Assembly: GCA_033675265.1 (NCBI GenBank)
Contig: JAUJYZ010001301.1
Coordinates: 235,001 to 299,000 of the forward strand
DNA length: 64,000 bases
Origin: Actinostola sp. cb2023
Lineage: Eukaryota > Cnidaria > Anthozoa > Actiniaria > Actinostolidae
Direction of reading: 5' to 3'
Position numbers and translations under genes: made by a program. Below are positions 1 through 18,650 of this stretch, one piece after another. The number at the start of each line of letters is the position of its first letter. Positions within the stretch are counted from its first letter, which is position 1. The notes under the pieces are model-generated. The model worked only from the letters and a program-made list of their open reading frames with translations, ran no database searches and was not told where the DNA came from.

Positions 1-327
1 GATCAAATTTGACGTTATGATATTATGAGAATGAACATTCTACAATATTATTTTTTGAACGAGCCTACACCGTGATTCGATGAGGTCATGTTTGATTTTT
101 GGGGTGTGTATTTTCTCTTCGAGTTCTATACGTCTTACTAAATATTTCGCTGTTAATTCCTTTACCCCGAACTAAATAACCATAAGTATCGAAAATAAAA
201 ATAAAAATTATCGAGATTATTTTTGCATCCGTATTGACAACAATTATTACTAAGAAAATAAAGTTCATTGACCGAGAAATGATCACTGGTCAAACTAAAA
301 CCTCATGACCATTTACTGACACCTTAC
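1..327. other. left edge, intron of hyaluronidase-like gene
   Basis: No coding signal seen. A minus-strand splice donor (GTAAGG) lies at 322-327, directly after the hyaluronidase exon, so this stretch should be the start of that gene's first coding intron. The next exon is not recognisable here and is presumably to the left of the window. Confidence 0.5.
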
Positions 328-669
328 TTGGGGCATGCCTCCATTGTAGCTCCGAGTTCCTGCCGCGTTTGTATAATAGGGATAAAACCCTAGCTGTGCA
401 TTGTAGAATACAACCACGTACTTTCCATTCCATGTTTGAAGTGGGTTTGCTCGTATTTTGAAGTCATCCAACTCGATTTTGATGCTAAAGTTCTTCTCGC
501 AACCACCTGTTGGTGCATTCCACAAGGCCACAAACGGTTTGCCGTCAATTGGGAACTTTTCACATTGACAGAAGGTGTCCTGTGCCACGGAAAGACCGAA
601 GAGAAGCCCAAGGAAGATGACTGTGAAGAAACTATGTTGTATTTGTGACACAACTAGAGGATTTCCCAT
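328..669 (-). CDS. hyaluronidase-like protein (GH56), first coding exon only
   Basis: Hyaluronidases are secreted or lysosomal glycoside hydrolases that cleave hyaluronan or chondroitin. This exon encodes about 114 residues: a hydrophobic N-terminal signal (IFLGLLFGLSVA), then the family's N-terminal block KPFVALWNAPTGGC, then VVVFYNAQLGFYPYY and a terminal NGGMPQ. WNAPT, the F-Y...LG-YPY segment and GG-PQ are hallmarks of the GH56 N-terminus. The catalytic D-x-E pair normally lies in the next exon, which is outside the window. The ATG at 669 is the first in frame and is followed at once by the signal peptide. The exon ends after a complete CAA codon with donor GTAAGG (phase 0). Seen: motifs and donor. 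Inferred: the rest of the gene. Family assignment is from motif recognition only. Confidence 0.8.
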
Positions 670-820
670 GTTCTGTCATTTTTGATGAGTGTTGTTTAAG
701 GATTAGAAGTGTGGGGCCATGAAGGTGTTGTGCAACAATTCTACTACCAGCACATAAACTATGATGTAAGAATTAGATATGGTTCAGTAGGCAGCGTTTC
801 CTTGGTTACAGGTGTATACA

Positions 821-830
821 CCTATTTATA
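821..830 (-). promoter_or_regulatory. candidate TATA box of the hyaluronidase-like gene
   Basis: On the minus strand this reads TATAAATAGG, a near-ideal TATA box, about 150 bases upstream of the ATG at 669. A start site about 30 bases downstream would give a 5' leader of roughly 120 bases. The remainder of 670-1057 shows no other gene signal. Confidence 0.4.
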
Positions 831-1057
831 TTTAAAAGAAAATATTGATAGCGCGCGAACTGACTTAGATGATCTGAGAGCGCGAGGAATTATGGGAGAC
901 TGAGCGGGGGTACTCACAGTTGATTTCAAGAGTCCGAACTGATTCTGCAAGACACGGAAATGATCAATTCTTTTGTTGAAAACCTGTTTTAACCGGTTTT
1001 TTACTCGTAGAAATAGGTGACAGAAGATATACACGAACTGAAGAAATGTAGAATACT

Positions 1058-1859
1058 GAGAAGATAGAGAAGATGAAGAAGATGAAGAAGATCTAGAGAA
1101 GACGTGAAGAAGAGAAAATGAAGAAGATGGAGAAGAGAAGACTGAGAAGAAAAGATGGAATAGAAAAGATGGAGAAGAAAACAGTAGAGAAGAGAAGATG
1201 AAGAAGAGAAAATGAAGAAGAGAAAATGAAGAAGAAGAAGATATCATGAAGAGATGATGGAGAAGAAAAGATGGAGAAGAAAAGATGGAGAAGAAAAGAA
1301 GAGAAGAAAAGAAGAGAAGAAAAGATGGACAAGAAAAGATGGAGAAGAGAAGAAGAGAAGAAAAGAAGACAAGAGAAGAAAAGAAGAGAAGAAACGAAGA
1401 GAAGAAAAGATGGACAAGAAACTGATGGACAAGAAAAGATGGAGAAGAAAATAAAGATGGGAAGAAAAGAAGAGAAGAAAAGAAGAGAAGAAACTGATGG
1501 ACAAGAAACTGATGGACAAGAAAAACTGATGGACAAGAAACTGATGGACAAGAAACTGATGGACAAGAAAAGATGGACTGACAAAAGATGGGAAGAAAAG
1601 AAGGCAAGAAAAGAAGAGAAGAAAAGATGGAGAAGAAAAGATGGAGATGAATAGATGGAGAAGAAAAGATGGAGAAGAAAATAGTAGAGAAGAGAGCCAT
1701 GAAGAAGAGAAAATGAAGAAGAAGATATCAAGAAGAGAAGTTGGAGAAGAAAAGATGGAGAAGAAAAGATGGAGAAGAAAAGATGGAGAAGAAAAGATGG
1801 AGAAGAAAAGATGGAGAAGAAAAGATGGAGAAGAAAAGATAAAGAAGAAAAGATGTATT
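1058..1859. repeat. 800-bp polypurine minisatellite
   Basis: The plus strand is almost entirely A and G for 800 bases, built from a 14-bp unit (AAAAGATGGAGAAG) mixed with 13- to 15-bp variants such as AAAAGAAGAGAAG and AAACTGATGGACAAG. Stops are rare, so long Lys/Glu-rich or Ser/Phe-rich reading frames appear on both strands by chance; they have no domain or initiation context. Such R/Y tracts can form triplex DNA. Confidence 0.9.
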
Positions 1860-1925
1860 TGAAAGGCTCACTGTGTAAGCTGATTTTCAAAGACAAATGT
1901 ACCCTTGTTCCGACGTACCCTTATT

Positions 1926-3231
1926 AGGCGGGCTTCCTGTGGAAGCGCCGATTCTAAAAATGAGATTCGTTCTTCGTTGACCTCAAATCACTAATTGGGT
2001 TCTACAGCGCATGCGCCATGTGCCGGCCGCTAAGATATTCACCGAAGGCTCTAACAACATGATTTATCAATACGAGACTGATCGAGTCTTTCTCAAGGTA
2101 CTTAAATAGCAGAAAAACGAAAAAAATTATAATGTCTAATCATTTTGACTAAACATCACAAAACTTGGCACAGCTTGAGAGTTTTATATCCTCTACTCAT
2201 TTGAGTGAATGAAATCCAAAACAGCGTATCACGTGGTTAACCACGTGACAAAGAATTTTCCGCTTTTTGCAAGGAGAATATTTCGGAAAAGAGGTCACGT
2301 GACCATTTCATCAGATTATATTTCTGTAGTTTTCTCTTAAACTATATATAATTCCGAGGTTTTCTAAACGCTATCTTGTTTAACTGGTTATCCTTAACGC
2401 TATTACGTAAAAGGTATTTCATTGTGAATTGAATTCGCGACCGCATTTAAGAAAAACTATATTTTCCTCCATAAGGTCACGTGACCACATGACGTCACAA
2501 TTGTTAGATCCAAATTGTCTCAAATCTTGTATATAACCTTATGCCTAAATATGAGTGCCTAAGTAAATTAGAGCAGCGAGTTATTACAAGAAATGTGATT
2601 TTCCAAGTTGCCTTTTTGAACCAGGCCTTTTAAAAGTTTATAAATGAGCGGCCACGAACAACACTCCACTGGTATACGTCGGATCAAACAATGATCTAAC
2701 TGGTTCGCAAATTAAGAAATAGGTTAAATGAAGAATAACCAATACGACGTAGAATTATTCGGATTTTTATATGTCGTCTTGTTTTTCAAAATAACCTCAA
2801 TAATTCATAGAGATATGGATTTATCAATCCAGTACTAGTACTGCAAAGGGTTTAGAGATCTTCAGAACTTATAGAACGAAGTGAGTTGATACACGCAGGA
2901 GAACAGTTGTAAGGTTTTCAGCCGACCAATAACCGTCGAGGTAAACCCATATTTACACTTCATCCAAACATTGTTTAATCACTCTGCGATGTCTAATTTA
3001 TGTATACGGTATTTGTATTTGTATGGATATATTTATGGTAACAAATAAACAATGTCATTGTCATTCATGATTCGCTGAGTTTGTGAAGATATCGAGCTCG
3101 AGTCACGCAACGACGAGGTCGACGACTGAGCAACCAAACGCTGTTTTAATCGCACTATAAGATATCTATATTTAGTTCAAATAGGCTACATTTCATTTAG
3201 AAGCCCGACTTCACGCTAGAAGAGCGTCTAG
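1926..3231 (+). mobile_element. Helitron2/HINE-like element, copy 1
   Basis: The 5' end is a degenerate hairpin starting AGGCGGGCTTCC after a T run. The 3' end is GCCCGACT, then a stem-loop (ACGCT...AGCGT), then CTAG followed by TTG. The outer words of the 5' hairpin (expected AGTCGGGC) and the 3' GCCCGACT are complementary. The layout, with a 5' terminal word, its complement near the 3' end, a 3' hairpin, a CTRR-type end and T on each side, matches non-autonomous Helentron-type elements. No ORF inside. The body carries several CACGTG-like palindromes (for example near 2240 and 2475) of unknown meaning. Confidence 0.6.
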
Positions 3232-3379
3232 TTGTTACATATCCTGTCGGAGCGACGATACATTTGCCTCTTGAACCCAATGGTGACATCATACATCATA
3301 TGACATGTACATCAGGCGTATGTTAATTTTGTGACATGACGTAATCCTGGCCACATCATCGACTGCATTACATACAGGC

Positions 3380-11404
<8,025 letters not shown>

Positions 11405-11484
11405 AATGCTGAAAAGCTGACTTAATTATTGGAGGATACAAGTGGCTGTACGTACTTAAAAATTGATTTATGGATGTAGAGGTC

Positions 11485-11490
11485 AATAAA
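11485..11490 (+). terminator. poly(A) signal of esterase A
   Basis: AATAAA lies 81 bases after the stop codon within GGTCAATAAAAATTAATT, followed by a T-rich stretch. The same context is retained in copy B at 19994-19999. Confidence 0.6.
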
Positions 11491-11701
11491 AATTAATTAT
11501 TATTACAATTATTATGTTTTTTGCATGCATGGTGTATCGATTCCACATTAGAAATACCACCTCTCTTTTGTTTTAAAGTGCACTGGCAGTAAAAACGCGC
11601 TTTTTCTAAACCTTGGAAATTCTGAATGGAAATTACCAATTTCCAACTGTTCCCGAAACTCTTTCCATTGAACTAAAAATTACATAACAGAAGTGTAGTT
11701 G

Positions 11702-12184
11702 AATAGACCTCTTTAGCTTCGTATGCAAATTGCCCATTTCAAACCACGTGATGTAAACATATTCTCTGGAGAATTGCCCTATACCACTATGACGTAACGG
11801 CTTATTTATGAGGGGGACAGAATCGTGAAGACCTCTTTAGAATTTTCCTAAATCTGCAAATCGCTAGATTTCAAATTGGCTAGTTTCCAGATATTATGTT
11901 CATCGATGATTTAAACAATATTTACTGTGTTTGGTGACTTTCATCGCTTTCAGACCGTCTGTAAAATACATTTATCTGGGAATCCTTTGTGTTGTTGCTG
12001 TTTTGTCCCCCTCTAGCGAAAGGATGATCCTTAGCGTTTAAACAATAGATTGTTTTGATTTGACGTCATATGGTATAGGGCAATTGTTCCTTTATATTTC
12101 TGAAATTTATTCGTTCATATTGAAAGGACTACAGTAATTCTCCAGAGAACACTATGTTTACATACGAAGCTAAAGAGGTCTATT
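11702..12184. mobile_element. MITE, AATAGACCTCTTTAGC family, copy 1
   Basis: Terminal inverted repeats begin AATAGACCTCTTTAGCTTCG, with inner arms around CATTTCAAACCACGTG and ATTCTCTGGAGAATT. A shorter member lies at 16131-16328. No ORF. Confidence 0.8.
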
Positions 12185-12269
12185 GATAACAGGTTTTTTT
12201 TTTAAAGGTCAACATTTCTGATGGAAAAACATGGTTTAATCATGTCAACATCTTCGCAAGTTCTTCGGC

Positions 12270-12357
12270 ATGCTCGAAAGTTCAGCGGTGCTCCTCGGCG
12301 CGGGCTCGCGCGATTTCCGAGCCCGCGCCGAAGAGCACTCGCTGGACTCTCGAGCAT
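12270..12357. repeat. GC-rich hairpin upstream of esterase B
   Basis: Two arms of about 40 bases (ATGCTCGA...GCGCGGGCTCG and its imperfect complement) around a short CGCGATTTC loop. A truncated form (21334-21398) sits at the matching place upstream of copy C, within an upstream block shared by B and C but absent from A. Confidence 0.75.
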
Positions 12358-12473
12358 GGTTCTTCTGGAGATTTCATCACTTCAAATGCAAATTTGTCGT
12401 CAAAGTTGTCGGATCAATATCAATATGTTATTTTTGTGGCACGACGCAACGGCAAGCGCTGACCATAGGCAGC

Positions 12474-12708
12474 CCAACCATTGCTTTTGAGGCTACTAAA
12501 TAATCAAATAAAATGATAATATAAAATAAAATTGCGTCTTTTTTTGATGGGTTTCCTGTGGTAGAGCGCGCGCGCATTTATATTTTGGGTTCCCTGTGTG
12601 CGTCCTGCGGGACGCGTACTGCGGGACGCGCGGGATGTGCACAGGAAGCCCAATATAGGATATTACTCAGCACAGGGAACCCAACATAATACGTATTGCG
12701 CTGCCTGT
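12474..12708. mobile_element. 235-bp inverted-repeat element inserted 28 bp before the esterase B start codon
   Basis: Ends read CATAGGCAGCCC and GCGCTGCCTGT. It is flanked by the 8-bp direct repeat GCGCTGAC (12466-12473 and 12709-12716). In copy C the same region runs straight from GCGCTGAC into the leader before the ATG, giving an empty site. An 8-bp duplication suggests a hAT-type origin, but the terminal sequence is not decisive. It presumably contributes to the B leader or core promoter. Confidence 0.75.
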
Positions 12709-12736
12709 GCGCTGACCAGATCGTCTTTACACGAAC

Positions 12737-15700
12737 ATGGCTCGTTCCTTCTCCAAAATAATCTTGTTCCTGTTCGCCCAAATTGTTTTGCATTCAAGCT
12801 GCAGAGCTCAAGATGATTCTCTGGTTGTCAAAGCGTCATGTGGTTCACTTCGAGGTCGTTTAGAGCCTGTAGTTAACGGGTTATCGGTTCGACAGTTTCT
12901 TGGTGTACCGTATGCAGAACCACCGGTAGGTCAGCTACGATTTGCTCATCCAAAGCCCGCTAAAACGTGGGATGGAATTCGAGATACCGTAGAGTTTGGA
13001 CCAATATGTCCACAGATGAGTATGGAAGATATGGCGAAAGTAATGAATATAACGGGAGATGGTGATGAAGGTGAACTGATACTCTGAGGTCGTTCTTTAC
13101 ATATCTGTTCTTATTGATGAATTTTCCTCACATGAAGTTCATTCCTTCTTACTTTACAGTTTACTGCAATTAGAAGAAATATTTACAGCTATTTCAAAAA
13201 ACGTTGAATGGGTTGATACTGAATATAGTGTATTCCAAGATCGAAATGCATGTTGGGACTCGTGTAATATTGTCTAAAGTAATATAAATATTATTTTTTT
13301 GTGTGTGTGTGTATTCCATCAGAAACAATATAAGCTTACATGTACTAGCTCCATATGGCGAGCAAATCGCTGTATATTTACTTTTTATTTCAAAATAACG
13401 AGGCCCACAATGCCCTTTGGTCTTGGAATGCACTATTCAGTATGCAGTATTCAGTTTTCAACGTTTTTTGAAATAGCTGTATACCTATTTTACTCCTCCG
13501 AAATATACTGATTGTCAACCCCCAGCGAGTTGGTCGTCTCACGGGGTTCAGGGAGATCATTGTCATACATGTATTCTTGTCTGGCTTTCTCTACATTGGA
13601 TGACGGTGATTTGTGATTGTAAACTATAATGCTCTAGATCTCTAGGCCTACTTTACTAGTGCAGTTAGGCTGATTAACTATAAAGTTGCAGCACAAGTCA
13701 AAAACAATCAATATTTATGAGGCATTGTTCATCAAATACCTAAAAACTTGAAACAAATTATGTGCACTTATGTAAATCAGATACATTCCACCGTCCTAAG
13801 TATTATAATAGCTACAATTGTAGCTAGTGGCCGAAATATTAACCATCATGAGTAACCTTAGCTTCTTGTGACCTCTCTCGTCATGTACGTCTATTACCGG
13901 CAGAATAAACGTTTGCCCATATTTTGCAAGCCTTGCTGCAATAAACTTTAATAGCACTAAGCCAGTTGTCACGCCAGGCTTGCCCTAGCTGCCATCAGTT
14001 TGGCTTATTCCCTAGCGTCCCCTTTCCTTGATCCCCCTCCCCTTGTACTTCATGCAGTCTTGTAGAGCAAGAATGTTGGGTCAGGTCTTCATGTAGCTGC
14101 ATGCACAAAAGTCCTGGCTATTGTTCTATTGTTGTTCTATGTATTGTTTTTTACAGCTACACGAAGACCTTGCCGAATGTTGATTTCTGTTAATTGGCAT
14201 TTGAGCAGTGATGACAACACTATCACCACCAATATTATATAATTGTGATCATATATTATCATCATCATCATTATCATGCATTATAATCATCATTGCCACT
14301 AACTGACCATCCTCGTATATCATCATCGTAATCATCATGCATTATTACCACTCTATTGAATATCATCATCATCATTTAATACTACCATGTATTATTAAAC
14401 CTTTATTTAAACAGGGTTGTCCCTTCATTGTATATAATACACTGTTATCAATAGGAGCCCTAATCAATAGTTATATAAATAACAATAATAATATAATGAA
14501 AAATACTAAAACTATAAATAGATATATGAGTAATTTATGATATAATCACGCATTATTACCACCGTATTGAATATCATCATCACCACCATTCATTATTATC
14601 GTCATTACCACTGACGACCATACTTTTTTCATCATATTGAATATCGTTGTCATCGTAACCACAAGTGTTTCATATTCTAGTTCCTAAAGTCCCTCAGAGT
14701 GAAGACTGCCTCTCCCTCAACGTCTACACCCCATCACATGCTACTGTACAGGACAAGTTGGCCGTAATGGTCTGGATTCATGGTGGCGCATTCATATTTG
14801 GTTCAGCGCGTAGCTCTAATCCATCGGTACTGGTAGCCTTACATGACGTCATTGTGGTGTCAATCAACTATCGACTGGGTGTCCTTGGATTTTTTAACAT
14901 TCTTGGTACAGATGTGAAGGGAAATTATGGGATGCATGACCAGGTACACAGACATTTTAAACCGGAAAATGTTCACAATAGTTCAATTTTTACTGCAGAC
15001 AGACTTCTCGTATGCAACCACCATATTGTTGAAAGCCAAGATGGTTGCTTATGGGACGTTTTCAGCTACAAAATATAGTGTGCGTAGCGGCCCTCGATCG
15101 GGGAAGCGGGAAGAAAGGAGGGGAATCAGGGGGAGTGAACTGAGAAGGGTGGGGCGATTGGGGAGAGGAATGGGATTGGAGAGAGGAGGGGCTATGTCCG
15201 AGATGATAACGTCATCAACTGAAGTCATTACCATAATTGCACTTGGAGCAGAGTTGTGCAGAACGGAGAGAGTGTGGAGTGGAGCGAGTACAGTAGTTTA
15301 TACGTCTTATGACGGAAACAAGAATCAAATGTACATGCATGGAACTAAACTAAGAATAAAGAATCGTTACTAGTAACAGACCAAGAGTTAACCTTATAAA
15401 ATACAGCAGGCTATATAGCATAAAGTAATTTTAATAATCGTAGGCCATTTGGGATCTGAACATATAAAGCCAAAGATGATGATGTTTGCAATGATGGTGA
15501 TAAATAATAATGATATTGTTTCACAGATCCAGTCTCTCAAATGGGTCCAACAAAACATTGCAGCATTCGGTGGTGACCCTGACCAGGTTACCATATTTGG
15601 TGAGAGTGCTGGTGGCATGAGTGTCTCTAGTCACCTGCTCTCCCCCCTAAGTAAAGGATTATTTCGACGTGTCATAGCACAGAGTGGCTCGTCTGCAAGT

Positions 15701-18605
15701 CCATTCACTGGCCGTAGAGTTGAGTCAACCAAGGCATTGGAAATCCTTTCAGAAGTTCTCAATTGTGACGTCAAAGATGACAAGTTGATGGCATGCCTCA
15801 GAAAGACAAGGTAAAGGAAGTACAATAGGGACCCAAAAACTGCACCGCTTCCCCCGTTTTGAACTTCCATTCCGTGTAAAAACCCTAAATGCGGGCGACA
15901 CCATTTCCATTTACACGCTATAGCTACTGCAGTTGTTTTGATGGCACTAATAGCTGATATCGAAGTTACACTCCAATAACTTTGAACTGGACTTGACAAA
16001 TGTCAAGTCGAGGCTATAGGGTCAGTACAAAAACTTGACCAGATAGCCTCGACTTGAAACCTTTGTTCAGAGTCATAGGAGTGTAACTTCAATATCAGCT
16101 ATTGCAACTAGTATTATATTCTGCCCATACAATAGACCTCTTTAGCTTGTATACAAATTGCCCATTTCAGATCATGTGATGTAAACATGATATTCTCTGG
16201 AGAATTGTTCCTTTATATTTCTGAAATTTATTCGTTCATATTGAAAGGACTAATTCTCCAGAGAACACCATGTTTACATCACATGGTTTGAAATGGGCAA
16301 TTTACATACGAAGCTAAAGAGGTCTATTTGGTGCATGGATAACTATCCCATCCACAGGCAGCCCAACCATTGCTTCTGCATGAGGCTACTTGATTATAAT
16401 AAATACAAATATATTTGTCTGCATGTGTCTTTTTCGATTGGTTTCCTGTGATAGAGCCGCGCGCATGCGAAATACGTATTATGTTGGGCTCCCTGTGCGT
16501 AGAAACGTATAATTATGTTGGGCTCCCTGTGCGCGTTGCAGAAATGCTGACACAAGGTATGACCACAGGCAGCCCAACCATTGCTTCCGAGGCTACTAAA
16601 ATAATTCAATAAAATGATATGCACTCTCTGAGGGCGCGTCTTACGGGACGCACACAGGAAGCCCAACACAGAACGTTACTCAGCACAGGGCCGGAGCCCG
16701 ACATAATACGCATTGTGCGCGCGTTCTACCACAGGAAACCCATCAAAAAGATGCACAAATATCATTTTATTGAATTATTTAGTAGCCTCAGAAGCAATGG
16801 TTGGGCTGCCTGTGGTATGACATTTTTCTTTTGTTTGGTAACAGAGTAGAAGACATTGTAGCTGCCCAGCTGAATGTTACAGCTCCCATGCTGGCAGAGG
16901 GTCAATGTTTTACTACTATTACTATCGATGGGGAATTCCTTCCGGATGACCCAAAGACCTTGCTGAAAGAAGGCAGAGTAAACAAGGCTGACGTGATGAT
17001 GGGAGTTATGGCCAACGAGGGGGGATTCATGTATCTGTTCGCTTCTCAGGTGTTTAAGGATGGGGGCCTTGACATGGAAACATTTAAGTTTTTCGCACGA
17101 CAAAGTCTATTTAGTGTTTCTTTGCACTCTGAACTCCGTGAAGATGCCGTCATATTTGAATACGTTGACCACAGTGATATTAACAATGGCGCCAAACTTC
17201 GCCAGGCGTACTTTGATATTATCACCGACATGATATCCTTTGCTTCGGCCAAGATGGAGGCCAGCGCACTTGCCCAAACGGACAACCCCGTGTACTTCTA
17301 TGTGTTCGACCACGCTCCTCATCTTTCCAAACACCCTTCGTGGCTCGGAGCGTACCATGCTGTTGACCTTGCTTTCACTTTTGGCCTTCCCTTGAGTATG
17401 GATGGCTCTGGAGATGATTTGAAATGGCTCCTGCCAAACAAATTTTCTGACCTAGAGGTGGGGTTGTCCAAGTACGTGATGAGGATGTGGACAAACTTTG
17501 CCAAATATGGGTAAGTTCTTTTACACATGAAAATACTGTAAACACCCACGTGTAAGAACCTAGTGATTTAAGAACCTGTAGGCAGAAACTTTGGATTTTA
17601 ATACCCCAAAATATAAGAACCTGTTTAGCCAACCAAAGCCAGGTTCTTATATGAAGAGTCTCTCTGAATAATGAAACAGTGCTGTAGCCTAAATGTGTGA
17701 TATAAAATAATTTGCTATATACATTTGGCCCTTCCATAAAAATATCATTACAGAAATTACATACATGCAGTATAATCTCTCTATAACAAAGTGGTTTATA
17801 TATAGTTTCCCCACTGTATTCATGGCTCATAGTCATGTATTAAAGCAAGTTGGAAAAATACTGAGGAAACTGTTCAGTGATTATATTAAGGACCACACCC
17901 ATGCTACCTTGATGTTCTGGTCATATAACAATAGCATTTCCCTTAAAAAAATTTTTTTTAAATTTCTTAAAAGAACCTAGCCTAGTATTAAGAACCTATT
18001 TTGCCAGACTTGAAAAAATCTAGGTTCTTGCACGTGCGTGTTTACTGTATTTTTCTTTGCTGAACCAAAAGTGCAGCAGGGACTCTTCAAGAGGCTACAT
18101 TACAGCTGGAAACATTACTCCTTGAAGATTTCATGAATCCAATGTACAAACCACAGGAGGTACCACCAAAGTGGAGAACCACGCTCAATAATAGACAGGA
18201 GCTAGCCCTAGTACTCTTTGCAATTATATTTTTTGTTTGTAATTCATGTTATTTTATTTTTAATGGAAGAAACAAACATTATTATCATTATCATTATATT
18301 TTTGTTTGTATGGAAAAATAATAAGCCTACCTTCTAAACAAGGGACGCTATTGTAACTGTTGCATGTTCATTTCAGAGACCCAAACAGTGGCGATGCTAT
18401 GCCTGTCACGTGGCCACGCTACAACAGCACTGGACATGTTCATTTACGTATCTCTATGGACCCTAAGGTGGAGCACTCTCTACGTGAAAGAAAAGTAGCA
18501 TTTTGGAACGAGTTTATCCCCAAATTAACTGGAAATAAAGCAGTCGTAGATGGAGCTAAGGATGGCGGAAATAAGGAAGAACAGAAACAAAAAGAGGAAC
18601 TGTGA
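12737..18605 (+). CDS. carboxylesterase/cholinesterase-family protein, copy B (intact, 591 aa)
   Basis: Exons: 12737-13070, 14681-14943, 15527-15810, 16845-17510, 18377-18605. Total 1776 bases with phases 1, 0, 2, 2 closing exactly. An alpha/beta-hydrolase acting on carboxylic esters, probably in the ER lumen. Visible: signal peptide (residues 1 to about 24), VPYAEPP motif of type-B esterases, SEDCLSLN (around 118-125), oxyanion HGGA (145-148), nucleophile Ser226 in GESAGG, Glu352 in MANEG, His465 in GAYHAVD, and C-terminal KEEL after a Lys/Glu-rich tail. Length is normal for the family. The start is the first Met, immediately before the signal peptide. Known of the family: a Ser/Glu/His triad and HxEL-type ER retention in vertebrate carboxylesterases. 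Substrate cannot be deduced; no cholinesterase-specific aromatic gorge was checked. The upstream region is altered by the 12474-12708 insertion. Confidence 0.93.
13184..13481. mobile_element. MITE, TACAGCTATTTCAAAAAA family, copy 1
   Basis: Inverted ends TACAGCTATTTCAAAAAACG. It is present in esterase B intron 1 but absent from the homologous place in copy A (near 5358, reading through CTATACCTATTTTAC). A related copy is at 20832-21130. TA target use is likely. Confidence 0.8.
14395..14545. mobile_element. possible retroelement tail in esterase B intron 1
   Basis: An insertion relative to the ATC-rich repeats around it. It begins ACCTTTATTTAAACAGGG, followed by AT-rich sequence with short AATA runs. 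The motif resembles tails of LINE/SINE copies, but nothing diagnostic is present. Confidence 0.3.
15949..16102. mobile_element. 154-bp MITE in esterase B intron 3
   Basis: Inverted ends ATAGCTGATATCGAAGTTAC / GTAACTTCAATATCAGCTAT, plus inner complementary TCAAGTCGAGGCTAT segments. Confidence 0.75.
16131..16328. mobile_element. MITE, AATAGACCTCTTTAGC family, copy 2
   Basis: Same ends and inner motifs (TTCTCTGGAGAATT, TGATGTAAACATG) as 11702-12184 but 285 bp shorter in the centre. Confidence 0.8.
16352..16815. mobile_element. inverted-repeat element, intron 3 of esterase B
   Basis: Homologue of the 9143-10186 element, with the same CCACAGGCAGCCCAACC ends, but with only one or two copies of the 34-bp unit. 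It ends 29 bases before exon 4, as in copy A. Confidence 0.7.
17534..18049. mobile_element. 516-bp MITE in esterase B intron 4
   Basis: Inverted ends TACTGTAAACACCCACGTG / CACGTGCGTGTTTACTGTA, with inner TAAGAACCT repeats in both orientations. Copy A intron 4 is uninterrupted at this point (near 10905), giving an empty site with probable TA duplication. Confidence 0.8.
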
Positions 18606-18650
18606 AATGCTGAGAAGCTGACTTAATTATTGGTAAAAATTTGATTGATG

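Noticed and set aside
1093..1896. Ser/Phe-rich and Lys/Glu-rich frames on both strands
   Set aside because: By-products of the polypurine repeat; no signal peptide logic or splice support.
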